This document shows, piece by piece, positions 43,803 to 51,997 of a stretch of 64,000 nucleotides of DNA; positions within the stretch are counted from its first letter, which is position 1; every line of letters begins with the position of its first letter. The stretch lies in contig SAQR01000001.1 in assembly GCA_004020365.1 (NCBI GenBank), positions 350,088-414,087 of the forward strand, read 5' to 3'. The notes under the pieces were generated by a model. The model saw nothing but the letters and a program-made list of their open reading frames with translations, was not told the DNA's origin and searched no databases. Made by a program: the position numbers and the translations under genes. The stretch comes from Mesorhizobium sp. (GTDB taxonomy: Bacteria; Pseudomonadota; Alphaproteobacteria; Rhizobiales; Rhizobiaceae).

Positions 43803-44252
43803 CTATTTCTGTCCTTCAGAACCCGACTCGCCGATGGGCAAGACGTCCTCTGGGATCTCGCTGCGCAGTTTTGGACCCTGTGCGAGTCGCCGGCCGAGGG
43901 CGGCAACAAAGGCGTCGTAGCGTTTGCCGGACTGGGCGCGCGCGGCTGCCTGCGCCGGTTCGGGAAGCTGTGGCGTTGTCGTGAGCCAGAAGCGCACGAA
44001 AACCGCGAGCGTCTCGACTGAAATGCCGAGATCGCGCTCCAGGCGATTGAGACGGCGGTCGATCTGGTCGAGCCGCTTTGTCATTGCCGCTTCCTGCCGC
44101 CCGGCGGCGTCGGGCGAGAGGAACGACGCGATTGCCGCCTCCGCCACGAGCGAGCGGGAGAGGTCACGTCGGGCTGCGTGCTCGACGAGAGCCTTCATCA
44201 CGGGCGGGTCGAGGTAGATGGAGAGACGTTGTTTCTTGCCGGGCTTGGCCAT
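43803..44252 (-). CDS. CopG-type ribbon-helix-helix regulator
   Basis: A 149-residue protein with an N-terminal ribbon-helix-helix domain (KKQRLSIYLDPPVMKALVEHA and LSRSLVAEAAI) and a helical tail with RLDQIDRRLNRLERDL, a short coiled coil. It lies between traG and trbB, a regular place for this family in Tn4371-type elements, and may repress or activate the trb operon. Confidence 0.85.
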   Translation of the reverse strand: MAKPGKKQRLSIYLDPPVMKALVEHAARRDLSRSLVAEAAIASFLSPDAAGRQEAAMTKRLDQIDRRLNRLERDLGISVETLAVFVRFWLTTTPQLPEPAQAAARAQSGKRYDAFVAALGRRLAQGPKLRSEIPEDVLPIGESGSEGQK

Positions 44253-44261
44253 AGGTTTGCC

Positions 44262-46247
44262 TCACAACATGCCATCGTCGGGGTCGAGATCGGCTTGCCG
44301 AGCAACCCTTTGCATGGAGCGGTTAAGGTTGCGCGCAAGGAGCGCCGGATCCTCGTCTGCATCCCGATCGGCGTCGAACTCGTCTTCGACAGCCAGCACC
44401 GCCTCGGCGGCAACTTTGCTGCTCAACTCGGGTTGGCGACGTTTTTCGGACTCGGTCGAATCTTCGTCATCACCAACAGAGATCGGAGGCAGGTCGCTGG
44501 CGTCAAGCTTCGGCCGCTCAAGCATCGGGAGCGCACTCCAGTCGTTGGCCGAACTTTGTACGAGGTGCTCCATGCGAGGCGGCGGCAGAATGCGCTCTGT
44601 AAGCCGGGCATCCTCGTAGTAGCGGGCCTTCTTGGTTCGGATGGGGTGAATTCCGGCCACCATGACGATCTCGTCGCTGGGCGGAAGCTGCATCACCTCA
44701 CCGGGGGTGAGCAGCGGCCGGGCCGTTTCCTGACGCGACACCATCAGGTGTCCAAGCCAGGGCGAAAGGCGGTGGCCTGCATAGTTCTTCATCGCACGCA
44801 TTTCGGTGGCGGTGCCGAGGGCATCCGACACGCGCTTGGCGGTGCGTTCGTCATTGGTGGCGAAGCTCACCCTGACATGGCAGTTGTCCAGGATGGAGTT
44901 GTTCGGCCCGTAGGCCTTTTCGATCTGGTTGAGGGATTGAGCGATCAGGAACGCCTTCAGCCCATACCCTGCCATAAACGCGAGCGCGCTCTCGAAGAAG
45001 TCCAGCCGGCCGAGCGCTGGGAACTCGTCCAGCATGAGCAGGAGGCGATGCCGGCTGCCGCGGGCTTTGAGATCCTCAGTCAGCCGCCGCCCGATCTGGT
45101 TGAGCAGCAGGCGGATCAGCGGCTTGGTGCGGTTGATGTCCGATGGTGGCACCACGAGATAGAGCGTGGTCGGTCGTGCGCCGCCGACGACATCGGAGAT
45201 GCGCCAGTCGCATCGCGACGTCACCTTGGCGACGACCGGATCGCGATAGAGTCCGAGAAAGCTCATCGCCGTGCTCAGCACGCCGGAGCGTTCATTGTCC
45301 GATTTGTTGAGCAGCTCCCGCGCGGCCGATGCGACCACGGGATGGGCGCCGGCTTCGCCGAGGTGGGGCGTCTTCATCATCGCGGCGAGGGTTGCCTCGA
45401 TAGAGCGCGCCGGGTCGGACAGAAAATTGGCGACGCCGGCGAGCGTCTTGTCTTTCTCGGCGTAGAGGACATGAAGGATGGCCCCCACCAGCAATGCGTG
45501 AGAGGTCTTCTCCCAGTGATTGCGCCGTTCCAATGACCCTTCGGGATCGACGAGGATGTCGGCGATGTTCTGGACGTCGCGGACTTCCCATTCGCCTCGG
45601 CGAACCTCTAGCAGCGGATTGTAAGCCGACGATTCCACGTTGGTCGGGTCAAACAGCAATGTGCGGCCATGCCTGGCGCGGAATCCGGCGGTCAACTGCC
45701 AGTTCTCGCCTTTGATGTCGTGGACGATCGCAGAGCCCGGCCAGGTCAACAACGAGGGAATCACGAGACCGACGCCTTTGCCAGACCGGGTCGGTGCGAA
45801 GCACAGCACATGCTCGGGACCGTCATGTCGGAGATAGTCGCGCTCGTATCGGCCGAGGATTACGCCGTCCGGACCGAGCAGGGCGGCAGCTTTGACCTCT
45901 TCCTGTTTGGCCCACCGGGCGGAGCCATAGGTCTCGACATTGTCAGCCTCGCGGGCGCGCAAGATCGACATGAGAATGGCGACCGCAATGGAAACGACGC
46001 CGCCCGACGCCGCCATGATTGCACCCTCGTTGAAGATCGAGCGCGCATAGGCGTCGTAGGAAAACCACCACCAGAAAAAGGCCGGCGGATGGTAGACCGG
46101 CCAGCCCGCGAGATCGAACCACGGGGCGCCAAGCTGGGGCTGAAAGCCGAGCCGCCACGCGGTCCATTGCGTGGCGCCCCAGATCGCGGCCAGCACGATG
46201 ATGCCGACGATGGCGATCTGGCCCCAAAGTATTTTTGTTCCCGACAT
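44262..46247 (-). CDS. traG: conjugative coupling protein TraG (VirD4-like)
   Basis: A 661-residue inner membrane ATPase that brings the relaxase-DNA complex to the secretion channel. Two or three N-terminal membrane helices (IAIVGIIVLAAIWGATQW, FFWWWFSYDAYARSIF), then Walker A APTRSGKGVG, Walker B LLMLDEFPALGRLDFF, and FLIAQSLNQIEKAYG. Acidic C-terminal tail. Starts ten bases before CopG in the same direction. Confidence 0.96.
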   Translation of the reverse strand: MSGTKILWGQIAIVGIIVLAAIWGATQWTAWRLGFQPQLGAPWFDLAGWPVYHPPAFFWWWFSYDAYARSIFNEGAIMAASGGVVSIAVAILMSILRAREADNVETYGSARWAKQEEVKAAALLGPDGVILGRYERDYLRHDGPEHVLCFAPTRSGKGVGLVIPSLLTWPGSAIVHDIKGENWQLTAGFRARHGRTLLFDPTNVESSAYNPLLEVRRGEWEVRDVQNIADILVDPEGSLERRNHWEKTSHALLVGAILHVLYAEKDKTLAGVANFLSDPARSIEATLAAMMKTPHLGEAGAHPVVASAARELLNKSDNERSGVLSTAMSFLGLYRDPVVAKVTSRCDWRISDVVGGARPTTLYLVVPPSDINRTKPLIRLLLNQIGRRLTEDLKARGSRHRLLLMLDEFPALGRLDFFESALAFMAGYGLKAFLIAQSLNQIEKAYGPNNSILDNCHVRVSFATNDERTAKRVSDALGTATEMRAMKNYAGHRLSPWLGHLMVSRQETARPLLTPGEVMQLPPSDEIVMVAGIHPIRTKKARYYEDARLTERILPPPRMEHLVQSSANDWSALPMLERPKLDASDLPPISVGDDEDSTESEKRRQPELSSKVAAEAVLAVEDEFDADRDADEDPALLARNLNRSMQRVARQADLDPDDGML

Positions 46248-46478
46248 CGCCTTCTCCTTACGGAGTACAGGTCGGGCTACACAGGTGCGTAGTTCAAGAT
46301 CATCGCGACACTGGTCGTGATGCGGCGTGCCGCAGCGAGGAAAGACCGGTTTGGCACTGCGCAGGCAAGCGACAGCAGGCTTCCCGAACTGATCGAGGAC
46401 GGATTCCGCGCGGGCCGCTACAGGCTCCCTCGCAAAATGCGCTAGGCTGTCGAACTGCCTTCATTCAACAAGAGTTCG

Positions 46479-46509
46479 GCGCGACCCACCATATGCGCGA
46501 CCCACCATA
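46479..46509 (+). repeat. 15-base tandem direct repeat at the start of the exonuclease gene
   Basis: GCGCGACCCACCATA occurs at 46479-46493 and again at 46495-46509, period 16. It falls just upstream of the first recognisable codon of the next gene, where no standard start codon is found. Confidence 0.8.
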
Positions 46510-46511
46510 CG

Positions 46512-47351
46512 ATTGTCCACCTGGTAGACGGCACCTACGAATTGTTCCGCCATTTCTACGGCCAACGGCGCTTCAATGACGGTCAGGACAAGCCGTTTGG
46601 TGCCGTCGTTGGCGTGCTGCATACGGTCGTGGAGATGGTCGAGGGTGGAGCCACACATCTCGGAGTGGCGACGGATCATGTCATCGAGTCGTTCCGCAAT
46701 GGGTTGTGGCCCGGGTACAAGACCGGGCAGGGGATCGAGCCGGCTTTGCTCGCGCAGTTCCATCCGCTCGAGGAGGCCCTTGCCGCGATGGGGGTCGTCA
46801 TCTGGCCCATGATCGATTTCGAAGCCGATGATGCGCTCGCCGCTGCGGCACACAAAGCGGCGGCCGATGAGCGCGTCGAGAAGGTCTGCATCTGGACGCC
46901 GGACAAGGACCTGGCTCAATGCGTGCAGGGAACGCGCGTCGTCCAGGTCGATCGCAAAACCAAGACAATCCGCGACGAAGCCGGTGTGCAGGAGAAATTC
47001 GGCGTGGAGCCTGCTTTGATCCCGGACTTTCTGGCCCTCGTGGGTGATAGCGCCGATGGCTATCCGGGCCTCGAAGGCATCGGTCGCGTGTCAGCCGCAC
47101 GGCTCTTGGCCCGGTTTGGGCCTCTTGAACGGTTTCCTGACGACGTACTTGGCAGGCGTCACGCGACGGCATTGCTGTTCAAGACCCTTGCTACGCTTCG
47201 AAGCGACGCGCCCACTTTCGAGGACGTCGACGAACTACGCTGGATGGGCGCAACGGATTCCTTCGCGGCATTTTGCGAGAAAGTATCGGAACCACGCCTC
47301 CTTGAGCGGGCCACCAAGGCCGCCGACAAGGTAGTGAGCTACTCGCAATAG
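46512..47351 (+). CDS. 5'-3' exonuclease (FEN/PIN-like)
   Basis: About 279 residues of the FEN-type nuclease family: the first metal-site region VHLVDGTYELFRHFYG, FEADDALAAAA, IWTPDKDLAQCV, and the helix-hairpin-helix GYPGLEGIGRVSAARLLARF. The conserved VHLVDG segment starts at about 46515, but the only usual start codon in frame is TTG at 46542, which would remove the first metal aspartate. An ATT at 46512 may be used, or the true start was lost in the 16-base duplication upstream. It is the only plus-strand gene in this block. Confidence 0.8.
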   Translation: MVHLVDGTYELFRHFYGQRRFNDGQDKPFGAVVGVLHTVVEMVEGGATHLGVATDHVIESFRNGLWPGYKTGQGIEPALLAQFHPLEEALAAMGVVIWPMIDFEADDALAAAAHKAAADERVEKVCIWTPDKDLAQCVQGTRVVQVDRKTKTIRDEAGVQEKFGVEPALIPDFLALVGDSADGYPGLEGIGRVSAARLLARFGPLERFPDDVLGRRHATALLFKTLATLRSDAPTFEDVDELRWMGATDSFAAFCEKVSEPRLLERATKAADKVVSYSQ

Positions 47352-47374
47352 CATCAGCCACTGGCCCCAGTCGT

Positions 47375-49114
47375 TCATAAGCCGATCCCACGCTTACGAT
47401 TGAAGTTCCAATCGACTCCTGCACCGCCACGGGCGATGCCCGATACGTGCTGACCGACCTTCCTTTCCAACGATGGTGTCCACGGCACGAGCTGGAAGCC
47501 CAAGCCGCCATCGATCATGGCGAACCTACCCGACGCCAGTGCAAATCGCTGGCGGTAGGTGCCCGAGACGTGTTCACCAGTTAACGCCTTGTTGAATGGA
47601 CGGCCGAGTTCGGCCGCAAGCTTGTCGCCGAGCGCTTCAACCTCACGGCGCTGCAACGTGTCGAGAAGCTTCCGCGCGAAGATCACCCTGGTGCCCTGGC
47701 GCCGCGCCAAGCCTTCCTCGACCAGATGCTCGGCGCGTCGGTCCATGGCGTGCTCTACTTCGGCTCCGAAGCCGCCGTCGCCCAGCGTGACTGTACCGTG
47801 AGCGAGTGCCTGCCGGTCGAGCCAGGTGGCCCCGGTCGCCGAGACCTGGCGCTCGATGGGGAAGTCCGATCGAACCGCGATCGCCACCCGGCGCCGGCCT
47901 TGCGTGTCGGCGAAGCTGCGCAGTTCGACGATCGAGCCTGGCGCACTATCCCCGGCGGCATCAAGGTCGGGGAGCCTGATGTGGTGGGCGCGGCCGTCGA
48001 CACCATCGATCACGGCATACGCTGTCGCCTTGAGCTCATCGTCGAGCCCACGCTCGATCAGGCGCCCTATGATCGGTTCCTGCATGTCCTCGCCGGCAAG
48101 GACGAAACTGGCAGCGCCGCGCTCGATACCGGCTTCGGCCAAGCCGCGATGAATGCGCTTGATAATGTCGCCGCGCTCGCCCAATTCGCGCAGGGTTGCT
48201 TCCGCTTCATCGGACATGAACCATTGGCCCTGGCCGACCTGTTGAGCGACACCGAGACGTTCTAAGGTACGGAGTCGGCCGACTTTGACTGTGTGGTAAT
48301 CATCCGGCTGCTCGCTGGCCCGTGGAGCGAGATCGATGATGCCGGTGCGTTGGCCATCGCGCTTGAGCTGCCGGTCAAGATTGGTCCAGCGTTCCGCCTC
48401 GACCTGACGCTCGAGCGTGTGGCGAATATTCTGATCGGTGCGCGGCCCGAGTTCCTGTGTGATGAGATCGCGTGCCCGGTCGCGCATGCCCTCTTTGATG
48501 TAATCGCGCGCGATTACGAGATTCTCGCCGTCGTCGCGCTGGCCGCGAACGATCAGATGGACGTGTGGGTGTTCCGTGTTCCAGTGATCTACGGCGACCC
48601 AATCGAGCTTTGTATCGAGGTCCCTCTCCATCTGCGCGACGAGATCGCGGGTGAACGCTCTGAGATCGGACATCTCGAGCGCGTCGTCCGGCGAGACGAT
48701 GAAGCGGAAGTGATGCCGGTCGTCCTTGCAACGATCGGAGAAGGCCTCGGCATCCGCCTCTTCTGTTTCGGGACCGAAGAGCCTGGCCTTCTCTCCGTCC
48801 CGGGTGACACCCTCGCGGCTGAGATAAGCGAGATGCGTCGGCAGATTCCCGCCGCGCAGGTTCATGCGGACGACGCGCGCCTTGATCACGGCGCCGCGCG
48901 AGCGCGCCGTTAGCAGCCGGTTGGCCTGGACCGATGCACGCTGGCCGCGGCCAAAGCGCGAGCGGTTGCCGGGCCCGATCCTTCCCTGTCGGGAGACTGA
49001 GCCGCCGGCCTTTTGTGCAGCGGCAAGTGCCTGGGCGATGAAGGGTCGTGCGCGTTGCGCCTTGCTCGAGCGGATGCGGCCAGGGCGGATGCGGAACTTT
49101 CGTTGCTCGCTCAT
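47375..49114 (-). CDS. VirD2-type relaxase (DUF3363, RlxS family)
   Basis: A 579-residue relaxase that nicks the transfer origin. The N-terminal domain has the likely catalytic Tyr in PTHLAYLSREGV, and the metal-binding histidines in DHWNTEHPHVHLIVRG. The C-terminal part matches DUF3363 of Tn4371-type relaxases. The start at 49114 (MSEQRKFRIRPGR) is preferred over one 102 bases earlier. A candidate nick site lies in the gap upstream. Confidence 0.92.
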   Translation of the reverse strand: MSEQRKFRIRPGRIRSSKAQRARPFIAQALAAAQKAGGSVSRQGRIGPGNRSRFGRGQRASVQANRLLTARSRGAVIKARVVRMNLRGGNLPTHLAYLSREGVTRDGEKARLFGPETEEADAEAFSDRCKDDRHHFRFIVSPDDALEMSDLRAFTRDLVAQMERDLDTKLDWVAVDHWNTEHPHVHLIVRGQRDDGENLVIARDYIKEGMRDRARDLITQELGPRTDQNIRHTLERQVEAERWTNLDRQLKRDGQRTGIIDLAPRASEQPDDYHTVKVGRLRTLERLGVAQQVGQGQWFMSDEAEATLRELGERGDIIKRIHRGLAEAGIERGAASFVLAGEDMQEPIIGRLIERGLDDELKATAYAVIDGVDGRAHHIRLPDLDAAGDSAPGSIVELRSFADTQGRRRVAIAVRSDFPIERQVSATGATWLDRQALAHGTVTLGDGGFGAEVEHAMDRRAEHLVEEGLARRQGTRVIFARKLLDTLQRREVEALGDKLAAELGRPFNKALTGEHVSGTYRQRFALASGRFAMIDGGLGFQLVPWTPSLERKVGQHVSGIARGGAGVDWNFNRKRGIGL

Positions 49115-49364
49115 CGCCGAGGCTCCGCACATCGCGCTATGGTGCTGAAACTGCTGATGAAGTGCCGGTCTCGCGATGCGGACGCCAAAGGCGCACTTCT
49201 CAAGAATGTCTCGCAAGCCCTTGAAATATAACCTCCCAACCGCAGCGCACCTCGCGCCCCTTTATCCTGCCATCCCCCGGTTGCTGCTGTGGCTATCCAC
49301 CTGCGCACCCTCCATACTGCGCAGCGGTTCGCCGTGATGCGAAAGGGCAGTCCGGTGCTCATGG
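49115..49364. other. candidate origin of transfer (oriT)
   Basis: This 250-base gap between the relaxase gene and the transglycosylase gene contains TATCCTGCC at 49263-49271 on the plus strand, matching the YATCCTG-Y nick core of RP4 and Ti-type origins used by VirD2/TraI relaxases. A short GCGC/GCGC inverted repeat precedes it. The position beside the relaxase gene is typical. Nicking is not shown. Confidence 0.45.
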
Positions 49365-50120
49365 CTACGAATCCACGGCGGATCTGGCGCCGAAAATGCC
49401 GTCGGAAGGTGGTGGCGCTGCGTCATCACCGTGCTGCGGTTCCGCTGTCGCCTCTGCGTCGTTGTGACTGTCAAGTTGCAGTGAACCGGCGGGAGCGACG
49501 CCACCGGCTGGCCCGATAAAGAGCGGTGCGTCGCGCCAATCGGTGGGTCGCGGCGGGATCTCGGTCCTTTTGGGCAACGGGGTACCGCCGAGCAGCGGGG
49601 CGACCTTGGCGACATAGTCGCGGGTCTCGGCCGGTAACGGGCGGCCGGTCGAGAGATGCTCATCGTAGCGACCGGGGCCGGCATTGTATGCTGCCAGCAT
49701 CGCGCCGACATTGCCGTAGCGATCGAGCATTGCCCGCAGATGGGCGGTGCCCGCGAAGATGTTGTCGCGCGGATCAAACGGGTCGTCGCCAAGTCGATGA
49801 TGCGCGCGCAAGTCGTCCCAGGTGTCGGACATGATCTGCATCAGGCCCATCGCGCCAGCGGAGGAGATGGCGCCAATGTCTTGCGCGCTCTCAGCGTCGA
49901 GGACGGCGCGTATCCAAGACTCGGAAATGCGGAAGCGCCGGGACGCTTCCGCAATGTGGTCGGCGAACCGGTGGTTGGGGACAGACCCCGCGACGGGCAT
50001 GTTCTGCGCGAGCGCTGCGGGCGCGAGCGCGACGACGAACAGGCCGGAAAGGAAAAGGATGGCGACACGGCAGCGTGTACCATGCCGCCGGAGGGTATCA
50101 CCGGTGCGGTGTCGGGGCAT
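49365..50120 (-). CDS. lytic transglycosylase
   Basis: A 251-residue periplasmic muramidase of the SLT family. Signal peptide or anchor at about 18-38 (AILFLSGLFVVALAPAALA). Catalytic Glu in RAVLDAESAQDIGA, then SSAGAMGLMQIMSDTWDDL and AAYNAGPGRYDEH. It opens peptidoglycan for the conjugation apparatus, like VirB1. It has the usual place beside traF and the relaxase. Confidence 0.92.
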   Translation of the reverse strand: MPRHRTGDTLRRHGTRCRVAILFLSGLFVVALAPAALAQNMPVAGSVPNHRFADHIAEASRRFRISESWIRAVLDAESAQDIGAISSAGAMGLMQIMSDTWDDLRAHHRLGDDPFDPRDNIFAGTAHLRAMLDRYGNVGAMLAAYNAGPGRYDEHLSTGRPLPAETRDYVAKVAPLLGGTPLPKRTEIPPRPTDWRDAPLFIGPAGGVAPAGSLQLDSHNDAEATAEPQHGDDAAPPPSDGIFGARSAVDS

Positions 50121-50123
50121 GGT

Positions 50124-50471
50124 TCAGTCCTGCGGCCTGTCCTGATCGTCGCGCTTCTTTGGGCGCGTCCAATGCAGGCCCCAGTCGCGGCCATTCTCAT
50201 CCGACTGGAACAGGCGGGCGCGGATCGGGTGTGCAAGTGAGGGATCGTCGAGGATGACCGAGATGTAGGTGCCGGCGCGGTCGCCGGTCTGAAGCCAGCC
50301 AGCGCCGATCTCGATGCCGTCTTCGTCGCCGAGGCGGATGCGGTAGTCCGGCGCGTTCTCGACTTCGGCATTGTCGGCTGGGACGAAGACGATGGTGACA
50401 TTGAGCGAGGGCGTACGGATACGCCCCGAATAGCCTGCCTGTGTCCGGGTGAATTGACCGGTCTGTGCCAT
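50124..50471 (-). CDS. DUF736 family protein, first copy
   Basis: A 115-residue beta-rich protein, MAQTGQFTRTQAGYSGRIRT then DYRIRLGDEDGIEIGAGW and LDDPSLAHPIRARLFQ. DUF736 proteins are markers of Tn4371-type elements and rhizobial plasmids; the function is unknown. A second, diverged copy lies at 55166, with the same layout but a different C-terminus. Confidence 0.92.
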   Translation of the reverse strand: MAQTGQFTRTQAGYSGRIRTPSLNVTIVFVPADNAEVENAPDYRIRLGDEDGIEIGAGWLQTGDRAGTYISVILDDPSLAHPIRARLFQSDENGRDWGLHWTRPKKRDDQDRPQD

Positions 50472-50502
50472 GGAAGAGTTCCTTCTGGCGGTGGGGAGGG
50501 GA

Positions 50503-51060
50503 TCAGGGGGCGTCTGCCGGGTCGGCGGCGTGCCAGTGGAAGCGGCCTGCGCCATCCGCGTCGGTCCAGAGTGGAAGCGCGCGAGCGACAATGCTGGTGA
50601 CGGGAAGCGGCCCGAAATAGCGGCCGTCGAGGCTGTCGGGCATGTCCCAGTTCATGAGGAAGATCTCGCCGTAGGCGAGCCTCCGGCAGCCTTGCCAGGA
50701 GGGCAGGGGACGGCCGAGGCTGTCCTTCTCGCGCGCTTCGCCCCAGGCGTGGTCGAACGCGATGATGGTCGCCCCGCGGCGGCAGACACTGGCGCCGGCG
50801 AGCGCCAGTACGCGCTTGATCAGCGGCACGCCACGCGCGAGATAGCGGCGTTTTGCAAGAAAGGCGGCCAACGGCTCGGGCGGTGTGACGACGACGTAGT
50901 CGCCGATATCGAGGCGCTCAACGGGTGCCAGTCGATAGAGCCCGATCGGCACGCTGGCGGACGCGTTCCAGATGAACGCCGGGGCGTAGTTTAGCCAGGC
51001 CGGCGCCGTGACGAGCGTGGACGCGGCCAGCATGGTCGTGATGATCGCGCGCCGGCTCAT
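50503..51060 (-). CDS. traF: TraF, S26-family signal peptidase
   Basis: A 185-residue membrane-bound serine peptidase. One N-terminal helix (TTMLAASTLVTAPAWLNYAP), the catalytic Ser in NASASVPIGLYRL, the catalytic Lys region RGVPLIKRVLALAG, and a C-terminal GEIFLMNWDMPDSLDGRYFG. It matures and circularises the pilin TrbC. Its ATG overlaps the DUF2840 stop. Confidence 0.93.
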   Translation of the reverse strand: MSRRAIITTMLAASTLVTAPAWLNYAPAFIWNASASVPIGLYRLAPVERLDIGDYVVVTPPEPLAAFLAKRRYLARGVPLIKRVLALAGASVCRRGATIIAFDHAWGEAREKDSLGRPLPSWQGCRRLAYGEIFLMNWDMPDSLDGRYFGPLPVTSIVARALPLWTDADGAGRFHWHAADPADAP

Positions 51061-51575
51061 TGCTCCACCCTCCGGCGCCTGACCCATGCTGCGTGCCGGT
51101 CGACGTCATAGGCGCGCGGCTCGAGGCCGGCAGTGATGCGGTGGCTTACGTGACGCCAGTGGTCAGCGGCGACGTCGCAGGCATCGATCCCGAGCGCTTC
51201 GATCGCATCGATGATCTCGAGCACTCGAGCGACCTTCGGCCAGCCCTCGAGCTTGAGCAGGATGTCGCCGCCGGGGCGGACGAAGGGCAGCGTCTGGAAC
51301 GGCTCGCCGCCATCAATTGCGCGCACGATGTCGATGCGTGACAGCACCGTGCCGTAGTCATTGGCGGCCCACCGGACGAAGGCGAAGACGGCGCCGGGCG
51401 CGAAGCCGACGAGGCGGCGATGCCAATCGAGACGCTGTTCGCAGGTCTGCCGACCGAACCTTATCCAGTATTCGATCCGCTTCTCGCGCCAGGTCAATTC
51501 GACCAGTGTGGTGAAGGGTGGCGCCCCGTCCACGGCCGGCCGCATACTCAATGGCATGGAGGCACGCCTTGTCAT
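51057..51575 (-). CDS. DUF2840 family protein
   Basis: A 172-residue protein matching DUF2840: TTLVELTWREKRIEYWIRFG and RFVRWAANDYGT-like region, with ETLPFVRPGGD-type middle. It always sits between traF and the parA-repA genes in this class of element. Unknown function. Overlaps both neighbours by four bases. Confidence 0.88.
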   Translation of the reverse strand: MTRRASMPLSMRPAVDGAPPFTTLVELTWREKRIEYWIRFGRQTCEQRLDWHRRLVGFAPGAVFAFVRWAANDYGTVLSRIDIVRAIDGGEPFQTLPFVRPGGDILLKLEGWPKVARVLEIIDAIEALGIDACDVAADHWRHVSHRITAGLEPRAYDVDRHAAWVRRRRVEQ

Positions 51576-51823
51576 TTGGCGCCTCCGTCGTCGTCGGCAA
51601 ACTCGCGGGCAAGTAGTTCGCGCAGCATGTCGGCGACCGTCATTCCGCGCTGGAAGGCGGCGACCTTGATGCGCCCTCGCTGTTCGGGCGTTACGTCGAT
51701 GGTGAGGCGCGCGGTGAAGCCGGAAGCGACGGCGCCGCGCTGCGGCTTAACCGCGGACTTGATCCAGCGATCAGGGTCGCCGGGACGGGAGGCGAATCCG
51801 TGCTTGGCGGTCCGACCGGTCAT
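51572..51823 (-). CDS. small ribbon-helix-helix type protein
   Basis: An 83-residue protein, basic at the start, ending in FTARLTIDVTPEQRGRIKVA and GMTVADMLRELLAREF, a ribbon-helix-helix-like DNA-binding fold. Its ATG overlaps the stop of the truncated parA. In intact relatives it is the likely partner of ParA. Confidence 0.78.
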   Translation of the reverse strand: MTGRTAKHGFASRPGDPDRWIKSAVKPQRGAVASGFTARLTIDVTPEQRGRIKVAAFQRGMTVADMLRELLAREFADDDGGAK

Positions 51824-51997
51824 GGCGCGACAGGTCCGATGCGCAGGCGGTCGATCTCGGCCGCCAGCGCCGAGCCTTGCGGGTCGGCATCGACCAGGGT
51901 GACGCGCCTGCCGCGGCGTGCCCATTCTCCCGCGAGATGCAGCGCCAGCGTCGTCTTGCCGACGCCCGCCCTTCTGGTTGAGGAGGGCGACGATCAT
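51820..51997 (-). pseudogene. ParA partition ATPase, frameshifted and internally deleted
   Basis: It begins MIVALLNQKGG, the normal ParA start, then shifts frame inside Walker A because GGCGGGCGTC has one extra G compared with GGCGGCGTC. In the corrected frame it reads KTTLALHLAGEWARRGRR then LVDADPQGSAL and jumps to AAEIDRL near the normal C-terminus. Only about 60 of the usual 210 residues remain, so the deviant Walker A is broken and the ATPase core is lost. Partition by this ParA is not possible. Confidence 0.8.

Noticed and set aside
49111-49362. 83-residue minus-strand frame in the gap before the relaxase gene
   Set aside because: No similarity or ribosome site is apparent, and the gap fits a transfer origin better.
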